Positions 1 through 9,221 of a DNA stretch of 64,000 bases are shown here, in pieces. The stretch's first letter is position 1, and each line of letters opens with the position of its first letter. The translations under genes and the position numbers were made by a program. Under the pieces are notes generated by a model. It had not been told where the DNA came from and did no database searches. It saw only the letters and a list, made by a program, of their open reading frames with translations. The stretch is from Buxus sempervirens (Eukaryota; Streptophyta; Magnoliopsida; Buxales; Buxaceae), in the NCBI GenBank assembly GCA_947561395.2, contig OX387188.1, positions 7,052,150-7,116,149 on the forward strand, given 5' to 3'.

Positions 1-1772
1 TAATTACAGATCAAAAAAGATCGGCCAGAGATGGAGATCTCGAAATAACAAAGAGTCAAAAATCGCAGTGAGTATCCACCGACTTGGCGCTCACTTGCGC
101 TCACTTAGGAAGTAGGCGCCCTTTTAATTTCACTCCCCGCCGAGCTGGCGCCCACTTGGCGCTCAGCTCGCGCTCACTTAAAAGGGGTGTGCGAATCTCG
201 CGCGAAGCTGGCGCCGACCTCGCGCCCACTTCCCGCCCACCTAGTGCTCACTTAATATCTAGTGAGCGCATAGTCATATTTTTACCAAAATCCTATCTGT
301 CGACTGGCGCTCACCTAGCGCTCACTTTAGGAGGTGAGCGCATAGTCCAATACACTTACCGAATTGGAATTTTGACTAAACCAAGGGGTTTTTGATGACT
401 TGAGGGTTAAACCACTTAACTATTCACTTGTTTGGGGACTTTGGAACCTACTTTGCCTATTCAATTATTAGAGGAAAATTTAGTGAAATTCTTAAAAGCT
501 TCCAAGGTTGAGTTTAGGTTATTTGTAAGTGTTGTGCCGGATACCAAAACACTAGGAGTTCCTAGTTAGTTTCCCTCTGTTTTATACACTGTTTTGATTG
601 ATAAATTATTAAATTCTGGTTTCACTTGTTTGGATAATTCTGAATGTATTGTAAGGATTTTCTTGGTATGAATAATTGAGTTTTATTTCCAAATGGCATG
701 TGTTACGGAAATGAGAAAATACTGAAAGTACTTGAGGTACTGCTTGGTCCAGAGGGACAGGTGATGAACTGCGATGAGTTATACATGATGTGAAATGAAT
801 GGTTTTATTTTGATGTTGGAATTAAGATTATACGATGATTTCTTGTTTTGGTTTAGCTTGTCCTGGATCCAGAGTCTAAGCTTAGTAATGTGATGCTTTT
901 GTTTTATTGGAGTAATGGCATGGCCATGGAGTGTTGCCACGACCGGTGTAGAGCAGCCAGAAACCCTGAGTAGGCCGGCATTGGATGACGAAACCCTGAG
1001 TAGGCTGTCATTTCAGAGTATCCGAAACCCTGAGTAGGCCAGAACTGTGTACATGGAGGTGTGGAGGTCGCTCTGGCATGTTGATTAACCAATGTAAACA
1101 ACTACATGACATTGACCACTGTGGGGATTTGTTTTTGTTTGACGTGATATGTTTTATTCACTGGTCTATTGGTGCGGAGTAGCCCATGATAAAATACTCT
1201 ATTGGTGCGGAGTAGCCCATGATAAAATACTCTATTGGTGCGGAGTGGCCCATGATAAACACTCTAGTATTTCAAAAACCTGAGTTGTTGAACTATGTTT
1301 TCTTCGATATGTTGCTACCTGGTTATACGTGACTTTACGGCTATATGCATGATTGATATCGTCTTTACTGCTTGGTTTATACGATGGTTTTCCTCACGGA
1401 TGTAAATTGGATCGTTGAAGTTTTGTTGGGTTATACGTGTTATCATCATTGTATATGGTTTGAAATTGTGGCATGTTTTAGAACTGAACTAGATGTATTT
1501 GTGCATGCATGTGCTGCTCACTGGGATATTCGTATCTCACCCCGTTGCTTTCGTTTTGTTTTCAGATACTCTTGGAGAGCTCGATACTTGCGGGTAGTTA
1601 CTTGGACATGTGAGTTTTATTTTAATTTTGGGAATATTTTAGCGCACTCTGTTACATAGCTATTGTTGTATTCATGTTTTTTCTTCGCTCTGATATTGCG
1701 ATCCTATGTTTTAAATTAACCTCCGAGGATGAGTTACGGTGTTATTTCGTGACTCGGATCCAGGGCGTTACA
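1..1772 (+). mobile_element. L1: right part of an L-superfamily LTR, cut by the window edge
   Basis: The sequence ends in GGATCCAGGGCGTTACA, the terminus shared by the L-type LTRs here, and matches the 3' parts of the LTRs at 20965, 26145 and 53872. Shared parts are the CTCGCGCTCACC-type island (about 80-340), the GAAACCCTGAGTAGGCC repeats (about 960-1045), the GATATTCGTATCTCAC motif (about 1525) and a TTTTCAG|ATACTC acceptor-like site at 1560-1570. Its TG start lies left of the window. The next five bases are AGGAG (1773-1777), so AGGAG is predicted just before its start. Degenerate coding of the minus-strand element E1 begins directly at 1773, so this is most likely another solo LTR inserted in E1. 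Confidence 0.85.
1167..1265. repeat. 33-bp tandem repeat, three copies
   Basis: A unit beginning CTATTGGTGCGGAGTAGCCC is repeated three times at about 33-bp spacing inside the LTR fragment 1-1772. The copies differ by one or two bases. The related LTRs at 20965, 26145 and 53872 lack this triplication, so it looks like a private expansion. Confidence 0.85.
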
Positions 1773-3514
1773 AGGAGGTTCTTCTCAGAACATCTGAGTG
1801 ATTCCTTGTAAGTTGCCCTCTTCTTGAGCGGGGGAAGACGGAAATTCATTACCCCATCCCTCGGCGACTATGTTTTCCAGGGACATGGTTGCTTTTCTTT
1901 CCTTCTTACTGAATATGTGGTACACCTCTCCAAACATGAAGATTGGCCATATTGGGTCCCTTCCTTCAGCTTTGGCTCTTTTTTGTTCAGCCCGCCTTCT
2001 CAAGAGCCTAGAATAGTCTTTAAGCTGGGGATCAAAACCAAGGCCGAATCCCATGATTTGTCCAAACGGTTGGATGGCTGTCTTTATCCCCTGTTTGTAT
2101 CGGCCTAAACCTTCTCCAACTCTCAGCTTCTAGTCGACACATTCAGCAGCGCCAAAGACTTCACTTCTCTTTCTCTTCTTAGCCTGTTGTCTCCTTTCAG
2201 ACTCAGGAATTTTGTTTACATTTACCATTTCCACAGCCTGGAAATTCAGAGAGGTGGGCAACTCTTAATCTACGTAGGGTACCCCGACCCTTTCAAATTC
2301 TCTGTGGTTTTCAGCATGCACCATTATCAGCTCATTCCCAGAAATGAGCTTGACAATTCTGTGTAGAAAGGATGGTACTGCCCCTGCATGATGCAGCCAG
2401 GTTCGTCCAATCAGCAGGTTGAAGGAAGTATTAATGTCCATGAGTTCAAAATCCATAGTGAAGGGTCTCTCTACAATGATTATCATCAATGTCACTTCCC
2501 CGATGGATTCTCTCTTCTAGTTGTCGAATCCCCTGACATTGTGGGCACTCGGCTTTATGAGGGAGGAATTTAATTACAAGCTGTGGAAGGTCCTCATCGG
2601 GTAGATGTTCAACGCTGACCCATTATCAATCATGGCCCTCTTTATTATCAGATCCGAGCATTTGATTGTAATGTACAGGGGTTTAGTGTGATCACGTCCT
2701 TAGGGCGGCAAATCCGCTGTTCAAAAGGAGATGGCCTTGGGAGCCATTATAAACGAGATAATGGCTTCCAGCTGCTCAGGATTAGTGCCTTCCGATACAT
2801 GAGCATCTTAAAGGACTTTCATTAGTGCTTCTCTATGCTTATCTAAATCCATAAGCAGTCACATGATGGAAATCTGACCAGGGGGACCCTGTTCAATTGT
2901 TGGAGGAAATCATACTCTGGCACATAAATGCTGTTATGGAGATCTGTAATCTCCTCTTCTATAGCTTTCCCTTTCTTCTTGTGGGTCTATGGTAATTCAG
3001 TTACCACATCCTTCCCCTTCTCTCTTCTTTTTCTCTCTTTTCATCTGTCTCTCCCTCTGGTGCAGGTGGAGGGTCTGTATTAATGCATCGACCAGATCAG
3101 ATGATCCAGTCAACTTCTACTTCTGTGGAGATGGAGATGGATTGATGGTAGATGGGACAGATAGGGTAAGGTGGGGGAGCGATGTAATATGCTGGAGGTT
3201 CAAGGTTAAGTTGGGAAAGGTTTAGAATGGGTGGCTCAATGAAGTGGTGATTGGATCGTATGCAGGAAGATCCATTATGTCAAATATGTTGGTGGTGGAT
3301 AGGTTAGGATCTGGGGTAACTGAAGGGTAGAAGAACTCAGTTTCATCAAATGGGTAGAAATGCACCAGAGGGAGATCTGGGGGATTGCTTTCGTCATCTT
3401 CTTCTCCGATGACATTTATGGTCTGCTGCTCAACCTCTTTATGGAGGTACACTTGCACTATCTGTCCTGGCCGCCCGATCAGTAGGGATGGATTGAACTG
3501 TCCGTTGTTGCCAT
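1773..3514 (-). pseudogene. E1 gag-pro segment with retropepsin-like protease
   Basis: Minus-strand translation in shifting frames matches the gag-pol linker and protease of Tat-lineage Ty3/gypsy elements. Near 2625-2645 a retropepsin-type active-site motif reads I-D-N-G-S-A-L-N, preceded by an HTKPLYITIKC-like stretch. At about 2265-2495 an open stretch holds FNLLIGRTWLHHAGAVPS, which matches the conserved LLGRPWIHxAGAVPSSLHQ block downstream of the active site. The C-terminal part (1785-2054) is open but unremarkable. In-frame stops and small indels show decay. It abuts the LTR at 1-1772 on one side and the hAT element's 8-bp TSD (3507-3514) on the other. Confidence 0.85.
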
Positions 3515-3745
3515 TAGGACTGTAAACGGAGCGAATACGGAGCGGATCCTGTTGAATCCGAATTCGAATCCGTTTAAGTAATAGGATATCCGTATTCGTT
3601 TAAATATTCGACGGATATTTGAAATACACTACCAAATCCGAATCCGATAAAAAAGATTACATCCGTATTCTTATCCGATTGTATTCGAATTCGATTAAAT
3701 ATTCGAATCCGTTAAGAGATCCAAAAATCCGATTAAATTTCGTCT
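3515..3745. repeat. hAT left terminal inverted repeat and subterminal array
   Basis: TAGGACTGTAAACGGA is followed by about 200 bp rich in AATCCG, ATTCGAAT and CGGAT words in both orientations. Such subterminal clusters are typical transposase-binding regions in hAT elements. The matching array lies at 8370-8566. Confidence 0.85.
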
Positions 3746-3847
3746 AATTTAAACAATAAAATTAGTTTTTTCAATCAAACCATTGGGCTTTAATAAATGA
3801 TACAACAAACAAATGATACAATAAAAACAAAAAAATCATACAAACAA

Positions 3848-5040
3848 AAATTTCAAAAGTTTTGGCACCACCAGGGATGTCGCGGAGTTGAATGGCACAG
3901 CCCTCTTCTGAGTCTTCTCCTTCCTGTGATGTTTCTGCAATCAATCTTTCCATAACACCACTTCTTGACAACAGTGGAAACTGCAGTGGAGAAATTAAAA
4001 TTTTGTTAAGGAAAAATGTTCATAATAAATAAGGCTGTTTATTCAGATATAATCAAATAACCATAAAACTACTAAGGTATAAGTTTTTTTCACTGCTGAA
4101 TCCAACAAAAATGGATATGCTACCAAAGACACAAGACACCACTGATTACTTGGCTTTCTTAATTGAATACCTTTGTCATGTAAAAGAATGCACCGGCCAG
4201 AACAAGATCCACGCACTATCCATGTAAAAAGCTCTCTCGTCCACATTCTCAAATAGGAGAAACAGCATTGTACAAGGTCCCAAAGTCATATTGTGTGGAG
4301 GCATTAACAACTAATACCAGACTCATTTTGTGCACCAATGTCAATATTCTACTAAACTCAACTAATTTGTGAGGTATGATTATAAAATAAGAAAATATAT
4401 GAACCAAGTTCCTATGACATTTTTTGCTAAACTACTGACTTCATATACATAGCATATCTGTACAGAAATTATGTTACCACGCAATCTGATCCAAAACAAT
4501 GCAATTTTGTTCAATTTAAACACCTAAAATTGGCATTTTTTGCCCTTAAATTTCTTAGTAAGTATGGTAAATCAAGCATAGTACTAACGCTAGCAACCTT
4601 ATTTGTTGCAACCCTCAACTTCATGCTTCATTAACCAATGAGTACACAATAAAAGCTACTTGCACAGACTTCAGTTCTATCCAATAGTTAATAAAAGAAA
4701 ATCTATTTTTTCCATTGGTTCCATCCTGTCAAGTAGATGACATATTATACCAATTTTACGAGTCATCTCACTGAATTTTCTCTGGAGCAGATATCGATGT
4801 GTGTAGGAATTATAAACAATGACATATTGCATCATATATTTCATTTCTCCCTCACTAAGTCTGACAAAGCAGGCCACAGTGTGCATCAGAGCTCAAGATG
4901 GTGGAATGATGCATTGCAACAATTGTGATAAACACTAAGAACACCTAATATTTATAACTTGAAAGTTTACCTTGTGGAGATGGAATGACATTTCCTCAAC
5001 TTCAGCAACAATATCACTGGGAAGACCAGTTGTACAGAAC
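3848..5040 (-). pseudogene. Captured NPH3/RPT2-like (BTB domain) gene fragment, two exons
   Basis: Exon A (5040-4971) gives, after one base completing a previous codon, TGLPSDIVAEVEEMSFHLHK and ends in an AAG|GTAAAC donor. Exon B (3980 to about 3848) follows a TGCAG acceptor in the same phase and reads FPLLSRSGVMERLIAE, then an acidic stretch and LRDIPGGAKTFE. These are the opening blocks of the BTB domain of plant NPH3/RPT2 proteins (adaptors of cullin-3 ubiquitin ligases, phototropism family), where such residues precede a KFCYG motif. Here the match stops after TFE and runs into hAT terminal sequence, so the BTB domain is cut. The intron between (3981-4970) is retained. Both exons lack internal stops. 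It cannot make a full protein. The NPH3-like assignment is from family knowledge. Confidence 0.85.
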
Positions 5041-5378
5041 CTGAAACCATTGCTTGATGTTAAATAATGCAATTTTGAAGGGTCTGATACAGCTAACTAG
5101 GACTATACGGACAATTAAGAGAAATATGTGGCAAAAAACTAACTAGCTAGTAGACTAAATCATACACTAGAATATGCATTACACAGATATGAACATAAAA
5201 AATGTTTGACACTGGTATTCTCCAAGTTTCATTAAACAATAGAGTATTGCCCTCTTTTATCTACTACCCAAATTGAACTATTAAACACATTTCCTAGGCT
5301 TCACAAATTTATTAGCTTCATGCAAGACATACAGCAATGTTGTCGATTACTTTTACAAAACAACAAATATATGCTTAC

Positions 5379-6462
5379 TGCTGCATCGACTGGAACAATC
5401 TGACCAGCAAGAAGCTTAGTGAGGAGCGGTGTCATAATTATGGCGCCAATTGTAGAACAACTACAGAACCCCCAAAAGCAACTCAAAAGGTTAAGATCTT
5501 AATTAAAACTTGAATCCCACAAATAATATTTCCTTTTCCATCAATAACAAAGAAAATTTGGCAGACAAGAAGCATATTATGACTGCAGCCCCCAAAATAT
5601 TATGCTTTAGTACAATATAACATGAATGCATTCAATTCAGCAACACAAAATCCCACATTGTGCTACCCAGTGAAGAACTCTGAAAGGCCACATCTGGACG
5701 TTTCTGGGCTTGTTGATATCAGTTTTAGGGAACTTTGATTTTTGAAATCAAACAATGTGAAAGAAAATGCTTGCACATTTTAGTTGTCAAGTTCCAATAA
5801 TTATTTTCAGAACCTTTCAATTTCTTTTCAAAGCCACATTTATTTTGCTGCATCAAATAATTTTATCAGCTAACTTATTAATGTCTATTAACATTAATTG
5901 GTTGAGATTTTGCATGTCGGAAATCAGGATTTCCAAGTTACTATCCGAAACAAAGTTACTTGAGTCTAATATGAAAGTCTTAGGGAATGCAAACTAATAA
6001 AAATATGCTCAACACTGCCTAGATTAACAGGTGTATAACTTTCGCGGGTAAAGAGAAACCATTTATAATAAATGGATCAATACCATCACACATGTGCTGG
6101 AGCAACACTGCCTAGATTAATAGCTGCAGAACTTTCATGGGTAAAGTTAAACCGTTTACAATAAATGGATCAAGACCATGACACATCTGCTGGAGTTGGT
6201 ACATCCAAAATAGTGTTCACAAAGTCTAGACAGCTTTTCCTTTTTTATTGAATAACCATTCACAAATACAGCACAGTATTAGCAGCTTCTATTTTTACAA
6301 AACAAAAGTGCCTAGGTGCACATGTCAGACTTACGTGGTCATAAGAACTGAAAGAGCCACATTTCCCTTTGATATGTAGGTTGCAACATTTGATGCCTGT
6401 CCTCCAGGGCAGCATGAAACCAAAATAAGGCCAGTTGCAAGAGGAGCAGATAATTTCAAAGC
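5379..6462 (-). pseudogene. Captured BASS-family (bile acid:Na+ symporter-like, plastid) gene fragment, two exons
   Basis: Exon 1 (6462-6335, 128 nt) is preceded by a TTCAG acceptor and followed by a GTAAG donor. It reads open and includes [20 protein letters not shown]. Exon 2 (5460-5379, 82 nt) follows a TAG acceptor, keeps the phase, reads through [19 protein letters not shown] and ends VPVDAA before GTAAG. These blocks match plant BASS transporters (plastid envelope sodium-coupled organic-anion carriers; nearest remembered relatives are BASS1/BASS2). About 70 residues of a roughly 400-residue protein are present. The lack of stops and the intact splice sites suggest recent capture or preserved splicing. 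Joining exon 2 to the next captured exon (NPH3-like, 5040) shifts frame and meets a stop within ten codons, so no fusion protein is predicted. Confidence 0.88.
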
Positions 6463-8369
6463 CTGAAGGTCAAAAGAATTAGATTTAGCAACAAAATTTT
6501 ACACAACAGCACCTCCCCTGCACCAACACACAACCAAGAAAATGGAAAAAAAAAGTAATAAAGAAAGAAAATCATAATACACATCAAAGATACATATTGA
6601 TATAAGGTGCACATACTTGAATTCCTAACAAAGGGAGTTACCAAATGCTGAAAACAGATATCTTGTTTTATGAAATGGATAACTATAACAGATCTGAAAT
6701 TCAGTTAATTAGTTTCAAGATGAGAAAATAAGTCAGCATGTCATAAAAAATGATTTCAGTTGGTTTGGAGTTTACATAGGAATATTGCATTAATAAAAAA
6801 ATAAACAGCTAAACATTGTTCTATTACTGCATAGTAAAATTTTAAATGACTGCAGATGTTGGTAGAAAGCCAAAAGTACGAAAGATCTGATTTGAGACTC
6901 CAACCACCCTGGATTTCTGTTACTGCATAGTAAAATTTTAAATGACTCCTGGCCAAACAGATGGCTCCCCCCAATTGAGAAAAACTGTAGACTATCATAC
7001 CAAATTAAGGAAAGCAGGATCTGATGATCTTAGCCTCAGTGCTGGTTTTATAGCAAGTAGCCATGCTGGGAAACCTCCCAAATCCCACTCTGCAACCAAA
7101 AGATATTTCCAAGCATGTATCATCAAAAACGAAAAATTAGAGTGAACAGGACATGAAACCTGAAAATTTTAAAACTAACATAGTAATATATCATATAATC
7201 ACTTTTGTTATTAGTTCAAATGGCTGTAATTGTTCCAAGTATTCAAGGAATGGCTCAAAAAAATAAAAAATAATTAAAAAAAAGTTTAAAAACTTCGTAT
7301 TCCCAGATATATCTTTTTCCTGTACTATAAAATCAGCACCAAGATGGGCTAAAGCTCGGCACTAAACCTCAGTATTGAATGAGAAATGGCAAATTACTTG
7401 TTTAGAGCATTGAGAGCAAGAAAGGCCCCAAAAAAATAGCAGTAATACAGAGGAAATCATCTGCCAGTGGAAGAACCAATGAAGTCAACATCTGGCCTCA
7501 TACAGATAGTGATGGTACCAAGGAAAAGTGAGGCCAAATGCAAGGCTTCCCAAATATACTGGTTTCCTATGGTATGGATATAACAGAACTAAGATGTATA
7601 CCTCTACCAGAAGCAAAGAAAAAAGAACCATTAGAAACTTGAGAAAGAGAAACATCTGGAATAAGAAATAAAGAAAATAGCAAAGAATCAACAGAACCAG
7701 GCTTGCCGTCCACTGCTAAGACTTCTCGAACTACTAGCTGTGATTCCAAGAATCGATCTGAAAGCGTAGATAGTCTGGATCAAGAACATTAAAGCCTGAC
7801 ACCAACGTGGAAACTATTTCAAGATTCAACTTTCGTCTCGCATTTCGATTCGCTTCGAGCGATCCGCCAAATTTCTCCGTTTCTTGGCCGGTCAAAACGA
7901 AATGCGCATGTGATTTTGGGAACTCCAGAATATAAATAAACAAATGGGATTGGGGGTGGGGGTAGACAGAGAAAGAGAGAGAGGGAGAGAGAGCACGGTG
8001 AGAAGAAGATACCGAGTGTAGAGAGAGGGCAGCGAACCAGTGTAGAGAGAGGGCAGCGAACCAGTGCAAGACTGCAAGGTGTTCGGTCTCCTCTTCTTCG
8101 TCTTCGTTTCCTTCTGATTATGTCTGTGTTTCCAAGTTCAGATAGAGTGTTAGGGTTTAGAAATCGCAGAAGATATCGAGTGTAGACTGTAGAGAGAGGA
8201 CAGCGAACCAAGGTGTTCAGGTTTAGAAATCGCAGAAGATATCGAGTGTTAGGGTTTAGAAATCGCAGAAGATATCGAGTGTTAGGGTTTAGAATGTTGC
8301 TTTTATACAAAGAGCATAAAATTACTTTCTTATCCTCAATACTATATAAAATTTACAAATACATTATAC
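6463..8369 (-). other. hAT interior upstream of the captured exons, with leader-like repeats
   Basis: No protein family was recognised here. At about 8000-8310 the minus strand is CT-rich and holds two kinds of short direct repeats: AGAGAGGGCAGCGAACCAGT (near 8020, 8045) and AGAAATCGCAGAAGATATCG (near 8158, 8224, 8259). This resembles a plant 5' untranslated leader that has been tandemly amplified, possibly of the gene that donated exons. Open frames across 7734-8310 come from these repeats and I do not treat them as genes. At 6825-6945 a short TTACTGCATAGTAAAATTTT word is repeated. Confidence 0.5.
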
Positions 8370-8566
8370 CTATTTAATCGGATTCGGATCTTAATCGGAC
8401 GGATATTGCCCTGATCCGAATCTGAATCCGATTATAAACGGATCCGAAAATCGGATCCGAATCCGATCCGACGGATCATTTAATCGGTTAAAAATCCGAT
8501 TAAATCGGATAATTTAATCGAAAACGGACGGTAAACGGGTCATGATCCGATCCATTTACAGCCCTA
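8370..8566. repeat. hAT right subterminal array and terminal inverted repeat
   Basis: The stretch holds GGATCCGA, AATCCGAT and TAATCGG words in both orientations and ends in TTTACAGCCCTA. It mirrors the left array at 3515-3745 and is directly followed by the TSD GTTGCCAT (8567-8574). Confidence 0.88.
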
Positions 8567-8574
8567 GTTGCCAT

Positions 8575-9221
8575 TACTGCTACTTACTTGATTCACAGGC
8601 TTGCTAGTGGAAGCCTTAGAGTGGTCCGGGAGAGGATTTGTGGAGATACCCGTGGCAGGAGCTGGTGCTTATGGTGATAGGGGATCGACCAAGATACGCT
8701 TGCTATTAGTCAAGTCTTGTGTTTCATGCCTCAAATCCCAGCTGCGGTTAATGTTATGCCCTGGAGCACCAGAATGGTACTCATAGTGTTCCACCAAGTT
8801 ATAATTTTTTCCATTGATTAATCGGGAATTTGGAGGCTTGACTTGCAGCTACCCCTTCTTCAATAGCATAGATAGCAATTCTGCTGATGCATAAGGCAAT
8901 GGTGTGAAGACCCTTCTTAATCTGGCCTCCATTTCCTCTCTTGTCCTTCTCATGCCCTGGTAAGGTGCCGCTGTCTACCCCAAGTTTTGAGGTGCCACTA
9001 CTTCTAGCGCCTAGGTGAAGTGGTACAGTTGTGCCGACTGCACATAATTAATTGCTTACGGTTCTTGTCTCCTGGGCTTCTGCCCCTGATTTTTGTTTCC
9101 CTGGCTTGCCACTGACCTTCGTTGTATTGAACTCTATCCACTGCCATCTATTTTTCCGGCTTTGACGACATCCTCAATTTTGTCTGCTATCAGAATTAGA
9201 TCATTGAAATTGGAGGAACTC
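8575..9221 (-). pseudogene. E1 gag, C-terminal part
   Basis: Minus-strand reading at 9221-9140 gives NFNDLILIADKIEDVVKAGK, matching the LIxxGERIExGIKxGKI block of Tat gag proteins. Further downstream (about 8960-8850) a stretch resembling the FTPLP motif near the gag C-terminus is visible. Stops and frame changes are present. On the right, reading continues into 12201-12345 once the LTR 9222-12196 and one AACTC copy are removed, so both are parts of one gag. Confidence 0.8.

Larger units (their letters stand above)
3515..8566 (-). mobile_element. Pack-hAT: non-autonomous hAT transposon carrying host gene exons
   Basis: The element starts TAGGACTGTAAACGGA and ends in the near-complement (TAGGGCTGTAAATGGA on the other strand; 14 of 16 match). 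It is flanked by a perfect 8-bp direct repeat GTTGCCAT (3507-3514 and 8567-8574). TAGGG-type termini with an 8-bp duplication are the hAT signature. Both ends are dense in ATCCGAAT / ATTCGGAT words in both orientations. No transposase-like reading was found in its 5052 bp. On the minus strand it holds spliced-gene fragments resembling a plastid BASS transporter and an NPH3/RPT2 protein, each with usable splice sites. It interrupts E1 gag-pro. Confidence 0.92.

Noticed and set aside
4043..4252. Minus-strand open frame within the captured NPH3-like fragment
   Set aside because: It lies in the intron between exons A and B and matches nothing.
3848..6462. A functional BASS-NPH3 fusion gene
   Set aside because: The junction between the captured genes is out of frame and both proteins are incomplete.
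7734..8310. Minus-strand open frame up to 163 codons
   Set aside because: It is built from repeated leader-like units of the hAT element, three overlapping frames open at once, no recognisable domain.
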